A stretch of 64,000 bases of DNA, taken from Bifidobacterium sp. ESL0745 (GTDB lineage: Bacteria > Actinomycetota > Actinomycetes > Actinomycetales > Bifidobacteriaceae). The position numbers and the translations under genes are program-made. The stretch spans positions 248,001 through 312,000 of the forward strand of contig NZ_JAQTHX010000002.1 in assembly GCF_029433335.1 (NCBI RefSeq), given 5' to 3'. The notes below the pieces were generated by a model. The model was not told where the DNA came from, did not search any database, and was given only the letters and a program-made list of their open reading frames with translations. Numbering within the stretch: position 1 is the first letter of the stretch; the number at the start of each line of letters is the position of its first letter. Positions 34,996-44,327 of the stretch are shown here, one piece after another.

Positions 34996-35119
34996 CTGTT
35001 ACCTCTCCAGTCGCGCCCCGCGAGCTTGTATGGCGTTTGCATATTTCTGACTTTATCGTCGGAAAGGCGCATGGTAGAGCAGCCGCTGGTGTCTGGGTTT
35101 GCGGTGTGGCCGGGCATGC

Positions 35120-35839
35120 TCATTGCAGACCGCCATTGATATAGTTCGCCAATGCGGCGACGAACGCCTTCTTGCGAGGCCGGCTGACGCGCAGGCGCTC
35201 ACCGTTGCTCATGATGCAGTCCTGGTCCTCGATGCCGGTGACGTGCCGCAGATTGACGAGGTAGCAGGAATTGGAACGGAAGAAATCGTGCTCGGCAAGT
35301 TGCGCTTCGAGTTCCTTCAGCGTCGAGGTCACGGAAAGCTTGCCGTCGAGCGTGTGGATGATGATGGTGTGTCGGATCGATTCGATGTAGACGATGGATT
35401 TGAGCTCAATGCGCGTGCGCTGCGACCCGGCCTCGAAGAGCATCGAATCGTCGGCCTGCCGCTGCACGGTCTCGATCGAGCGTTTGATTTCCTGGCTGAA
35501 CGCAAAGTACGGCACCGGTTTCAAGAGGTAGGAAAGCGCCTGCACCTCGTAGCCGTTGATGGCATATTGCGAAGCGTTGGTGATGAAGACGATCACAACG
35601 CTGCTGTCGATTTTGCGTATCCGCCGTGCCGCCTCCATGCCGTCCATCTGTTTCATTTCGATATCGAGAAGCAGGATATCGTAGATCGGCCGGTATCCCT
35701 CCACGATTTTGGCTCCGTCGTCGAAGACGGAGACGGTGAAGTTTTCATTGTTTTCATCTTGATACCGGTTGAGGTAGTCGAGTACTTTCTGGCATGCGGC
35801 GGGTTCGTCCTCTACTACTCCGATCCTGATGTTGCGCAT
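35120..35839 (-). CDS. LytTR-family response regulator
   Basis: 239 residues from MRNIRIGVVEDEP; a longer frame from 35878 adds 13 residues without family similarity. The receiver domain shows VVEDEP (acidic pocket), YDILLLDIEM (phospho-acceptor Asp in LLLD), VIVFITNASQ and LLKPV (conserved Lys). The C-terminal LytTR DNA-binding domain runs from RTRIELKSIVYIESIRH to RSNSCYLVNLRHVTGIE and RLRVSRPRKKAF. It should act with the kinase encoded 124 bp downstream. LytTR proteins bind imperfect direct repeats; the divergent 451-bp upstream gap leads to a surface protein gene, a plausible target. Confidence 0.93.
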   Translation of the reverse strand: MRNIRIGVVEDEPAACQKVLDYLNRYQDENNENFTVSVFDDGAKIVEGYRPIYDILLLDIEMKQMDGMEAARRIRKIDSSVVIVFITNASQYAINGYEVQALSYLLKPVPYFAFSQEIKRSIETVQRQADDSMLFEAGSQRTRIELKSIVYIESIRHTIIIHTLDGKLSVTSTLKELEAQLAEHDFFRSNSCYLVNLRHVTGIEDQDCIMSNGERLRVSRPRKKAFVAALANYINGGLQ

Positions 35840-36290
35840 CGTCGGCCGCCTTTCGTTTGGGGTCTTTAAACCCCACAATATCGTTATGTAACATAGTTTT
35901 GCTGCGTTGGCGGCAAAGCTGGGCTAGGTTGTCGTTGTCGGTTCCCGGATTGTTTTCTGAAGTTGATATAAATCGTTAAACGTATCGTATTTGTCTCATT
36001 ATTGCAGGACCCTAAGAGGACTGTCTAAAGATCATCGGAATCGAGTTAATTGCTCGACGCCGATAGCGGCGATAGGGAAACGCTGCGAAATAAGGGTGGT
36101 TTGCAATTCATTTTCCATACAATGAGCTTGGCGTCTAATGCTAGTCAAGAGAAAGCTTTGTGGCATATGTTTAATTAAAGGTATTAAAAAATATTCCATA
36201 ATGTGAAGATGTTTTATTCCGATTGGACAAATTATTATCGATAAGCATAAGATTTAATGGTTGAGAGTTCGCTGCAAAAAGGAACGAAAT
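35840..36290. other. Divergent intergenic region (LytTR system and surface protein)
   Basis: 451 bases, AT-rich towards 36200. No gene is supported. TATTCC occurs twice 23 bp apart (36192 and 36215), upstream of the surface protein gene, which is only a weak hint of a LytTR-type direct repeat. Promoters of both genes should lie here. Confidence 0.35.
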
Positions 36291-37802
36291 ATGAAGAAGT
36301 CAAGGAAGATTGCCGTTGCGTCATTCGCAGCAGTATGCACATTGTTCGCGGGCATCGGTTTCGCCAACGCGGCTGAGCCCCCTGCCGGCCCTGCCCCAGT
36401 GGTATCGGCGCAGGCCAATTACGATCGTTCTGAGCTGCAGACGCAGTATAACAATCTGATTACATTGCGCGATAGCAACGCCGGCAAGTTAGGCCAGTAT
36501 AGTCAGTATTCTTGGCTGTCGCTTTTGAACGATATCAATAAAGCCCAGCCCAAACTGGACCCCTCCAAGGATGGCCAGCTCAATATTGGTGGTGCCAAGG
36601 ATCAAAAAGACATCACCGATACTGCCAACTCAATCAAGACTGATTTGGAGTTGGGATTGCTGCAGTCGCCCAAGGCCAATGAACTCAAGGCTGATGCGCC
36701 TATGCAGAATGCTGCAAATCTTCAGGCTTTTTATAACAAGGTAAAGGATGTCGCTCAGGCAAGTTACCCGTCGGCTACGCAAGATCAGTGGGATAGGTTC
36801 GATGGTTCAAGAACCCATGCCTCCTGGACTCTTGGTGAGGGTGGCGACGACATAGATATGACCAGGGCGTTTGATGATTTGTATGCCGATACATACAATC
36901 TTGACCAGAACTTGCTGCCGACCATTTCGGCGCCGGCGGCTCCCGCTCCTGCTCCGGTCGATAAGAAGGCCGCGCTGCGCACCGCCTACGATAAGGTGAA
37001 GGATTACAATCAGGCCGATTTCGCTTCCGTGGCCTGGCCTGCGTTTGACGCCGAGCGCACCGCTGCCAAGACCCTGCTCGACAAGGCTGACGCAACCCAA
37101 GCCGAGCTTGATGCCGAAGTGAACACCCTCAACGCGAAGGTCGGCGCTCTGGTCAACATCGCCAAGCTCAAGGCTGATGTCGCCAAGGCTTCCGGGCTCA
37201 AGGCTTCCGATTACGGCGAGTTCTCTTGGTATCTCATGTCGAGTTTCTCCTTGCCCTATGCCAAGTCCGTGCTGGGTAACAATGCCGCTGCACAATCCGA
37301 AGTCGATAACGCCGACATCTATCTGAGCGCGGATATTGCCGATTTGAAGACCCCGGTTGCCGGCCAGAAGACCGGTGCGGATGTGCCCGCCACCGTGAAG
37401 ACCAAGGCCGATTTGACCGCTTTGGTTGCTCAGGCCGACAAGCTTCAGCAGGGCGATTACACCGCTGATTCGTGGAAGGTCTTCGCTGGCGCCCTCAAGT
37501 ACGCCAAGGATGCCCTTAACCCGCAGCAGTCTGATTTGCTGCGCGATAACGACGTTGACGATTACACCTATGAATATGTCCAGCTCGAGGATGCGCAGTC
37601 CGCTTTGGTCCGCAATGCGTCCGCGGCTCAGAACAACCAAGCTCAGCCGACGGCTGCTCAGCCCCAGGCCAATGGAGCCGCTGCAGGCAGCAACTCCGGA
37701 TTGGCCACGACCGGCGCCGCTGTCTCCGTGGTAGCTGTTGTCATGGCGTTGTTCGCTGGCCTTGCCGTCGCGATCAAGCTTGTCGAACGCAAGCGTGCCT
37801 GA
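36291..37802 (+). CDS. LAXTG-anchored surface protein with FIVAR-like repeats
   Basis: 503 residues from ATG 36291, preceded by GGAA at a good distance; the longer frame from 36261 is not supported. The signal peptide ends IGFANAAEPP. The body is helical, with repeated segments of the FIVAR type: KAALRTAYDKVKDYNQADF with TLLDKADATQAELDAEVNTL, and later KADLTALVAQADKLQQGDYT. The end reads GLATTGAAVSVVAVVMALFAG followed by a basic tail, a LAXTG signal for sortase. FIVAR modules are found in adhesins and in surface glycosidases; no catalytic domain is visible, so adhesion or scaffolding is inferred. A strong terminator follows, and the LytTR system lies divergently upstream. Confidence 0.86.
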   Translation: MKKSRKIAVASFAAVCTLFAGIGFANAAEPPAGPAPVVSAQANYDRSELQTQYNNLITLRDSNAGKLGQYSQYSWLSLLNDINKAQPKLDPSKDGQLNIGGAKDQKDITDTANSIKTDLELGLLQSPKANELKADAPMQNAANLQAFYNKVKDVAQASYPSATQDQWDRFDGSRTHASWTLGEGGDDIDMTRAFDDLYADTYNLDQNLLPTISAPAAPAPAPVDKKAALRTAYDKVKDYNQADFASVAWPAFDAERTAAKTLLDKADATQAELDAEVNTLNAKVGALVNIAKLKADVAKASGLKASDYGEFSWYLMSSFSLPYAKSVLGNNAAAQSEVDNADIYLSADIADLKTPVAGQKTGADVPATVKTKADLTALVAQADKLQQGDYTADSWKVFAGALKYAKDALNPQQSDLLRDNDVDDYTYEYVQLEDAQSALVRNASAAQNNQAQPTAAQPQANGAAAGSNSGLATTGAAVSVVAVVMALFAGLAVAIKLVERKRA

Positions 37803-37850
37803 CAATAACGCTGATCGTCGGTAACGACGGTCTTTAACGGTTTTCCCTAT

Positions 37851-37921
37851 AAGGTCGGCCGACAGGTAACCGCATTGGTGCCAACCCCACTAATTTCGGC
37901 GGCCTGTCGGTCGGCCTTTTT
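37851..37921 (+). terminator. Rho-independent terminator
   Basis: AAGGTCGGCCGACAGG (37851-37866) pairs with CCTGTCGGTCGGCCTT (37903-37918) over 16 bases with two wobbles, followed by TTT. It terminates the surface protein gene. Confidence 0.88.
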
Positions 37922-38303
37922 GCGTTGTCGGTTCAATGTGTTTGGGGAAGAACCGGCCTGCGCCATTCGCCATCTGCCGGATTGTTGCGGAAATTTTCAG
38001 CACGTTCGGTGGAAGCCGACGAATGATTTTCAGCTTCTCTCGCGTATTTGTTCCTGATAATTTGCGCCCATTTGTGCGATTCTTTCAAATCTATCTGCAC
38101 GAATACCTGAATCTGCACCTCTGCTGTTCCGGCATGTGGGCATGTTAACGAATCGTAATTAAACGCGCTTATCGTGTAAGAATCGATTGTTTCACTTGAG
38201 TGATAGTCGACGACGGCAGCGTCAGGGGATTCGGTTCGTGCCCACGTATACGACAGATGCCATCTCATAGAAATCAATCATGGTCCCGAAAGGAAGCGTT
38301 TCT
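37922..38303. other. Intergenic stretch before the M20 hydrolase
   Basis: 382 bases. No gene is supported; 114-codon frames here are random. AAAGGAAG at about 38290 is the ribosome site of the hydrolase. Nothing else stands out. Confidence 0.35.
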
Positions 38304-39752
38304 ATGGCAATTGACAGCAATAAACAACGCATCATGGATATCGTCGATGACAAGAAAGGCGAGTTCATTGAGGCGTCGGATCGTATCTGGGAGACGCCCG
38401 AAACGCGTTTCACCGTTCCGAAGTCCGTCGCGCAGCATTACAACGTGCTCGAAAAAGAGGGCTTTGACATTCAAAAGGGCGTGGCTGGCATGGACTATGC
38501 CTACATCGCCACGTACGGTTCGGGCAAGCCGGTCATCGGCATCACCGCTGAGTACGATGCTTTGGGCAATCTGAGCCAGGAGGCCGGCAATCCAAACCGC
38601 AAGCCGGTGGTTCCCGGCGGAGCAGGGCAGGGCTGCGGCCACAACGTGCTCGGCACCGGTGCTCTGGGCGCGGCTGTTGCGTTGAAGACGCTGATGGAAG
38701 AAAAGAACCTTAAGGGCACGCTGAAGCTCTTCGGCTGTCCGGCAGAGGAAAGCGGCTATGGCAAGGCGTTCATGGCCCGTGCCGGTGTGTTTGACGACGT
38801 TGACGCCGCATTTACCTGGCATCCTTCCGACACCACCGCTGTCGCTGGCGGTTCGGGCCTTGCCGTGATGCAGGCCAACTTCAGCTTCAAAGGTGTCGCC
38901 GCCCATGCCGCCGCCGCTCCCGAACAGGGGCGCGATGCGCTTGACGCCGCTACGCTGATGACGGTGGGCGTGCAGTTCCTGCGTGAGCACATCATCGATG
39001 CCGCGCGTATCCATTACGCCTATCTCGACGCGGGCGGCGAGTCCGCCAACGTCGTGCACCCCACGGCAACCCTTTACTTCTTTGTGCGCGCCCCGTATCT
39101 GGAGCAGGCCAAGGATATCTACGACCGCGTGGTCAAGATCGCCAAAGGCGCCGCGATGATGACGGATACCGAGCTCAAGATCGACTTCGATTCCGCCTGC
39201 GCCAATTATGTGCCGAACCACCCGCTGAGCGCGGACATGGACAAGAACCTCGATCTGGTTGGCCCGCTGAAGCTCACGGCCGACGAGCTCAAGTTCGAGG
39301 GCGAGATTCAGGCCAACAATCCCAAGGGCTTCGAAGGCCCGCTTGCCGAACGTCTGAAGGCTGCAAATCCTGCCCTGAGTGACGAAGAAGCGAGCAAGAT
39401 GGCCCATTCCAGCATGGCGCTGCCGAAGTTCCCGCTCATCTACACCACCGACACCAAGGGTCAGGCGTCCACCGACGTCGGCGACGTGAGCTGGTGCACC
39501 CCGACCGCCCAGTATTACGGCGGTTTCGAACCGCTGGGCACGCCCGCACACTCTTGGCAGTGGGTGGCTAACGGCCAGTCCAGCGTGGCGCACAAGGGCC
39601 TCGTGCAGGCCGCCAAGACCATCGCCCTGACCGCCTATGACGCCCTCACCGACCCCAAGCTTCTGCAGGCCGCAAAGGACGCCTACGCCAAGCAATTCAA
39701 GGACAAGCCCTACAAGTCGGTGATCCCGCCCGAAACCCAGCCCCATGGCTGA
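38304..39752 (+). CDS. M20 amidohydrolase, AbgB-like
   Basis: 482 residues from MAIDSNKQ, with AAAGGAAG eight bases before the ATG. M20 peptidase features are visible: ITAEYDALGN, GGAGQGCGHNVLGTGAL (metal-binding C-G-H), GCPAEESGYGK, FTWHPSD, and the dimerisation domain starting SFKGVAAHAAAAPEQGRDALDAA. This best matches the subunit B-type hydrolases of p-aminobenzoyl-glutamate (AbgB) and related indole-acetyl or peptide amidases. The AbgA partner and AbgT transporter are not next to it, so the natural substrate may be different. It converges with a symporter gene at 39886, and the two share a hairpin region. Identification as M20 is firm; the AbgB name is provisional. Confidence 0.87.
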   Translation: MAIDSNKQRIMDIVDDKKGEFIEASDRIWETPETRFTVPKSVAQHYNVLEKEGFDIQKGVAGMDYAYIATYGSGKPVIGITAEYDALGNLSQEAGNPNRKPVVPGGAGQGCGHNVLGTGALGAAVALKTLMEEKNLKGTLKLFGCPAEESGYGKAFMARAGVFDDVDAAFTWHPSDTTAVAGGSGLAVMQANFSFKGVAAHAAAAPEQGRDALDAATLMTVGVQFLREHIIDAARIHYAYLDAGGESANVVHPTATLYFFVRAPYLEQAKDIYDRVVKIAKGAAMMTDTELKIDFDSACANYVPNHPLSADMDKNLDLVGPLKLTADELKFEGEIQANNPKGFEGPLAERLKAANPALSDEEASKMAHSSMALPKFPLIYTTDTKGQASTDVGDVSWCTPTAQYYGGFEPLGTPAHSWQWVANGQSSVAHKGLVQAAKTIALTAYDALTDPKLLQAAKDAYAKQFKDKPYKSVIPPETQPHG

Positions 39753-39807
39753 GTTGGTGGTAGCTTGCTTGGCTTACCAAGAAATATAAATAATGATTAA
39801 TACATAG

Positions 39808-39853
39808 AATGCCGTATCGGCGACGTTGAAATAAGCGTCACTGATACGGCATT
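39808..39853. terminator. Bidirectional terminator-like hairpin
   Basis: AATGCCGTATC (39808-39818) and GATACGGCATT (39843-39853) form an outer 11-bp stem, with an inner GACG/CGTC stem. It lies between the convergent M20 and symporter genes. T-runs are weak on both sides (TTCTGTT), so efficiency is uncertain. Confidence 0.6.
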
Positions 39854-39885
39854 TCTGTTAATTGATGGAATTTAGTGATATCCGA

Positions 39886-41607
39886 TTATTCGGATTTGCC
39901 TTCGTCCTTATTGCTCGACGAACGCAGGCCGCAGGTGTCGTCGCTTTGGCCGTCCAGCGCGGCGGATGGGGAGAAGCTCAGCAGGTTGCTGGCCTCGGAG
40001 AGGTTCAGCGAGGAAGGGAAGGCTGCGGAGCTCGAGGCCGTGGATTGCTCTGAGGTTGAAGGCTGAACTTCAGCGGCGTTTGCAGTCGTGGTTTCTTTCG
40101 CATTGACGGTGGATTGCGAGGCCGAATTGTTCTGTGTTGTGTTGAGCTGGGTAGGTGCGTTGGTAGCCGTATCAATTTCACTTCCACCAATGGTTACAGC
40201 TACTTTGGCACCGCCGGCCGTTACGGCCGCGTTGATACCGGTCAGTACTTTCGCGGAATTCTGCTCGGCGTCCGTATCCAGATCCGAGTCGACGAACTCC
40301 TTGCGGCCGTCGTAGAGGTCGCGGTCGAGCTGGTGCTCGGTGGCGGCGACGATGACGGCGGTGTTGGCGGCACCGGCCACGTTCAAGGCGGTGCGGCCCA
40401 TATCCACGATCTGCGAGATCGGCTGGGCGATGGCGATGAAGGCGATCGGCAGGCCGGTGGCCGCGAACAGCGAGGTCGCGGTGATGGTGGCGGTGCCGGG
40501 CACACCGACGGTGCCGATGGAGACCAAAAGAGTCAGAGCCACAAGCAAGAGATACTGCAACGGAGTATAATGCATTTTCAGTGAGTTGACCGCGAACACC
40601 GCAAGCAACGTGGGCCAGACACCGGCGCATCCGGGCATGCCGAGGTTCGCGCCCAGCGAGGCGACGAATGAGGCGATGTCATCGGGCACACCGCCCTTGC
40701 GCAGTTGGCGCACGGTCACCGGAATGGTGCCGATGCTGGATTCGGAGGTGAAGGCGACGACGCCGGCGGGCCAGAAGAACTTGAAGAAGCGCAACGGGTT
40801 GGTGCGTGTGGCCACGCCGAGAATGGCGGGCTGGACGACGAACATCTGCAGCGCGATGGCGATATAGGCCACGACGAGCACAAGCAGCAGCGGCACCAGC
40901 GCCACGAGGTTGCTGTTGGAGATGGCGGCGGCGATCAGCGCGAGCACGGCGTAAGGCGTAAAACCGACGACGATCTGCGTGGCCTTGGAAAGCACGACAT
41001 TACCGGCATCGACGAAAGTCTTGAACGGCTTGACGGCGGCCTCGCCTTTGGCGGTGCTGGCGGCGGCGTTGTAGGCCAGGCCGACGAGGATGGCGAAGAT
41101 AACGACCGGCACCACTTGGTTGGCGGCCCAGTTGGCCACGAGATTCGAGGGGAAGAGCCCGACGATGGTGTCGAGCACTGCCGGCACATGCTTGGCTTGA
41201 TAGTGTTGCGGCATGGCGACGTCGAAGCCCTTGCCAACGCCGAACGCCAGCGCGAGCCCGAGCGTGATCAGCGAGGCAGTCAGCGTGTTCAGGAGCAGGA
41301 ACACCACGGTTTTCACGCCGATGTTCTTGAGCCTTAGCGACGAGCCGAGGTTGGTGATGCTGGCGATGACGCTGAAGAGCAGCAGCGGTACGACGATGGC
41401 CCCGATGGCGTTCGACCAGACGGTTCCGAACGCGGCGACATAGGTGGTGTGCCCCTTAAAAATCAGTCCCATCGCGATGCCGAGCACGGTGGCGATGATG
41501 ACACGGGTGCTGAACCCGGCCTTTTTGGTGCGGCTCAATACCGCGAGTCCGGCGAAGAGCAGAACGGTGACGCCAAGCGCCAGCCAATTCCAGATAATTG
41601 GGGTCAT
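39886..41607 (-). CDS. Dicarboxylate/amino acid:cation symporter (TcyP-like)
   Basis: 573 residues. The first 465 or so carry the sodium:dicarboxylate symporter plan: multiple helices, VVPLLLFSVIASITNLGS, and the hairpin-type segments FTSESSIGTIPVTVRQ and GTATITATSLFAATGLPI. The pattern resembles TcyP-type cystine/cation symporters. The substrate is not proven. After the membrane part comes a tail of about 110 residues rich in A, S, T and N, ending LDGQSDDTCGLRSSSNKDEG; most relatives lack this. A palindrome (41850-41871) lies 243 bp upstream and could be its operator. It converges with the M20 hydrolase. Confidence 0.88.
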   Translation of the reverse strand: MTPIIWNWLALGVTVLLFAGLAVLSRTKKAGFSTRVIIATVLGIAMGLIFKGHTTYVAAFGTVWSNAIGAIVVPLLLFSVIASITNLGSSLRLKNIGVKTVVFLLLNTLTASLITLGLALAFGVGKGFDVAMPQHYQAKHVPAVLDTIVGLFPSNLVANWAANQVVPVVIFAILVGLAYNAAASTAKGEAAVKPFKTFVDAGNVVLSKATQIVVGFTPYAVLALIAAAISNSNLVALVPLLLVLVVAYIAIALQMFVVQPAILGVATRTNPLRFFKFFWPAGVVAFTSESSIGTIPVTVRQLRKGGVPDDIASFVASLGANLGMPGCAGVWPTLLAVFAVNSLKMHYTPLQYLLLVALTLLVSIGTVGVPGTATITATSLFAATGLPIAFIAIAQPISQIVDMGRTALNVAGAANTAVIVAATEHQLDRDLYDGRKEFVDSDLDTDAEQNSAKVLTGINAAVTAGGAKVAVTIGGSEIDTATNAPTQLNTTQNNSASQSTVNAKETTTANAAEVQPSTSEQSTASSSAAFPSSLNLSEASNLLSFSPSAALDGQSDDTCGLRSSSNKDEGKSE

Positions 41608-42522
41608 GATCTTCCTCTCAATTGATTGATTTATGCAAAATTTGTCGGTAGGTATGCAAGTTGTCGTTACGATTGTTGGTTTATAGCTATCTGATTGCGC
41701 TGAACCAGATATTTCATCCCCTGGATTTTGAAGATTTTTCGAGGGATATACAGTGCAAGTCCGTTTTTAAAAGTATTGCTGGAACTTGCGATGAATGTAT
41801 ATTCAGCGATTAATATTCATCTACGATTGGGAATGTGATTTGCTAACGGGGTTATAGCTTGGGCTATAACCGTGCCTCGCTCATTGACGAACGAAGCTCA
41901 GCGTATATAAATATGCGTTGAAATATGCCGAGAACCGCTGCGATGCCGCTTTTCGGGAAAGGTACGAGACCATTTTGTTAAGATAACGACGAATGTGAAT
42001 AATCCGGAAATTATCAGAATCAGATAGTGGCGTAGCCTTGCGAACGAGTGGGTTTTATTGCGGAAAAATTCAGCGACAACAAGACATCATCATCATCATA
42101 GAAGACATCATCATGTGCAGACCAGAAATACAGTTGGAGCCGGAACGATAGAGTCCGGTACCGTTGCTGCTGCCCGCGCAAAGAAGTTGTGATGTCATGT
42201 CAGCTACGTTAACCGATAGGGGTGGATTGCACAATATCAGTGTCCATTTAGTGAGATTTTTGTTTCAAAAGAAGAACCCGGCTTCTTGACTTCCGTCCCG
42301 GCGTCAACGAAAAAACGGTCGTTCTTTTAAGACGACAGACACGTCCGACCGCATGGTAGATACGAAAATCGGGTTGACGCCTTACAGGTCATCAACCCGA
42401 TGAATATTCTTCCGCAAGAATGCCGAATCAGCAATAATAACCTGTCTAATTCGCGTATACAGGCTCATCTATGAGTTACTATGCGCAGCCAACAAAGCAG
42501 GTTAAATTCCTGAACTCAAGAT
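41608..42522. other. 915-bp accessory-type gap with a palindrome and a His-rich frame
   Basis: No secure gene. At 41850-41871 GGTTATAGC and GCTATAACC form a 9-bp inverted repeat with a 4-bp spacer. A short frame (TTG 42058 to 42192, 44 codons) reads RKNSATTRHHHHHRRHHH then a small neutral end; CAT repeats occur twice 21 bp apart. It has no clear ribosome site and may be chance or a remnant. The hairpin at 42368-42401 serves the gene at 42523. Confidence 0.35.
42365..42401 (-). terminator. Rho-independent terminator for the first repressor-like gene
   Basis: Read on the minus strand, ATCGGGTTGA and TCAACCCGAT (42368-42401) form a 10-bp stem, followed by TTTT. It lies about 120 bp past the stop of the gene at 42523. 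Confidence 0.7.
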
Positions 42523-42897
42523 TCAGGCAGCTTCCATTGTTTCCTCGTCGGCCATGCTCTTGTGCTTGTTGGTCCCGGTCAGCTGCGTTTTTTCGTTGTC
42601 GCGACGCACGATTTCGTTCGCGATCGATTCGATGGCGCACAGACGCAGGGCGTTGTCGCCGCGTACCCCCGAGGCTTCTTCGTTGCTGATGATATTGGTC
42701 TTCACCAATGCGTCAACAGGATTGATGCCATAGCTGCGGGCGATGGCGATGATTTCGTCGGTCGCCAGTTCGCTCGACTTGAAGCGTTTGTAAAGCGTGG
42801 CATAGGGGATGCCCGCCTGCTGAGAGATTCGATTGATCGAATCGTCGTGAGTGATTTCTCGTAGCCATTCAATGTGATTATGTCGAATTTTTTCCAT
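42523..42897 (-). CDS. Repressor-like small protein, paralogue A
   Basis: 124 residues. The first 70 residues hold a likely helix-turn-helix: HIEWLREITHDDSINRISQQ, then AGIPYATLYKRFKSSELATDEIIAI. The middle reads ARSYGINPVDALV. The C-terminal part has NALRLCAIESIANEIVRR and then a charged tail. It is clearly a paralogue of the genes at 43392 and 44328. Similar small proteins occur as immunity repressors or cured-prophage regulators in actinobacteria, so a repressor role is likely but unproven. The start has no good ribosome site, and its leader TATCGGAAAATAAAAACATG is shared with paralogue C. Confidence 0.75.
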   Translation of the reverse strand: MEKIRHNHIEWLREITHDDSINRISQQAGIPYATLYKRFKSSELATDEIIAIARSYGINPVDALVKTNIISNEEASGVRGDNALRLCAIESIANEIVRRDNEKTQLTGTNKHKSMADEETMEAA

Positions 42898-43391
42898 GTT
42901 TTTATTTTCCGATAATTCGGAAGAAAAAGTAAGGAAAAAAATTTCGTTAAACGTTTAATATATTATATAATATATATCATTTTGTATATTTAGACTATCG
43001 GTTTCGTTAACCGGCGTTTTTGCCTAATAATGTAGAGAATCGTTGGGAATACGACGAAAAGAAAGTGTGCTAAAATTAATTTTTGATAATATGTTCCAGA
43101 TGTTGGTCCGGCGAAAATATTATTTCATTTAATCTTTATTTGCGGCAACCGATTAAAAAATTTTTTTAAAAAAATTATATAAAACGTTCCTAATTGTTTA
43201 ATTCAGTTATTAGCGTAATTGCCGACATTCGTCTGGTGTATATATCCCGGTTGCTCAGCTTGAAAGGCCTTGGCTTCAAGTTATAAGCCAAGGCGAGTAT
43301 CCCTCATTTCTCAAGTTTAAGCCTATTCCCATGATTGTCACGGCTATTGCCGTCGTCGCCGATAATGCGCTGCGTGCGTTTCGGGCTTGTC
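42898..43391. other. AT-rich gap between paralogues A and B
   Basis: 494 bases, very AT-rich (for example 42955-42985 and 43155-43190). No gene is seen. CCTTGGCTT (43268-43276) pairs with AAGCCAAGG (43285-43293), about 100 bp past the stop of paralogue B on the minus strand, so it may end that transcript although no T-run follows. CCGATAATTCGG at about 42909 is a short inverted repeat (CCGA/TCGG) just upstream of paralogue A. Confidence 0.4.
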
Positions 43392-43772
43392 TTATTTTTT
43401 TGAGTCCTTTTTCCTGCGCTTGTGAGTTTCAGATGTCAGATCGGTGGCAGTCAGACCGGTGGCTGCAGCATCGCGTCGTACGATTTCGCGGGCAATGTCA
43501 TTGATGCTGCAGAGCCGCAGTGCGTTGTTCCCGCGAACGGCCGTCGCCTCTTCTTTATCGATAACGGCATTTTGCACCAATGCCTCCACTGGATTCATGT
43601 CGTAGCCGCGGGCAATGGCGATGATCTCGTCGGTGGCAAGTGTCTGCGATTGGAAACGCTTGTACAGCGTCGTGTATGGAATTCCACTCAAACGGGAAAT
43701 TTTATTTATGGAGTCATTGTGCGTGATGTGTTTCAGCCATTCAATCGGATTGTTGCTTTTCGTTTCTTTCAT
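43392..43772 (-). CDS. Repressor-like small protein, paralogue B
   Basis: 126 residues from MKETKSNN, chosen because its length matches the other paralogues; ATGs at 43787 and 43811 are also open. The helix-turn-helix region is PIEWLKHITHNDSINKISRL and SGIPYTTLYKRFQSQTLAT. ARGYDMNPVEALV follows, then EEATAVRGNNALRLCSI and EIVRRDAA, ending in the basic tail KRRKKDSKK. The basic end differs from A and C and may add DNA affinity. No ribosome site is visible before any start, so it may be leaderless or weakly translated. Confidence 0.74.
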   Translation of the reverse strand: MKETKSNNPIEWLKHITHNDSINKISRLSGIPYTTLYKRFQSQTLATDEIIAIARGYDMNPVEALVQNAVIDKEEATAVRGNNALRLCSINDIAREIVRRDAAATGLTATDLTSETHKRRKKDSKK

Positions 43773-44327
43773 ATGGCTATTATCCATTATTTTATCTGAG
43801 AAAGTTATCATAAAAACTTAATCGTTTGATGTGAAAGAGCGATATGCTCATTATTGATGATATAAATAGATAATATTTAATATAATTAACTTATTTTAAG
43901 GTGTTCCGGTTCCGTTTCCCCTAAGTTATGTTTATGCCGTTCACCCTGAATATTGTGCGGTTCTGAGCAGCCAAAATGGGCTGAATATTGGATTTTTAAA
44001 GATTGAATTACATGTGTATACACAAAATTAAAGTTCACAAATTTAGATATGTGAAATAAATGTGGTTTTGATAAGGGCATAATTTTTAATTTGCGTACAT
44101 GTACAAACTCCGATTAAAGGAGCTGTAAAGTTTACAAAATTCAAACGTTTGCCTTATAACTAAAATTTATGGCTTTGACGCTCTGACACCTTACGGTGAA
44201 GACACGAATGGTACTACGTGGGCAGATTTCGCATGTAGTGATCGTGGAGCCGAGCGATGGCGTTAGTGAAAACGGCATCGATACGTGGATGATGGAAAAC
44301 GGCCAATGCGTTGGCTGCCTCGGCCGC
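43773..44327. other. AT-rich gap between paralogues B and C
   Basis: 555 bases. The part nearest B is AT-rich; from about 44165 the G+C content rises. A plus-strand frame, ATG 44208 to TAA 44345 (45 codons, MVLRGQISHVVIVEPSDG onward, ending CVGCLGRLSETV), overlaps the end of paralogue C. It has plausible codons but no clear ribosome site and no recognisable family. I treat it as a possible remnant. Confidence 0.35.
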
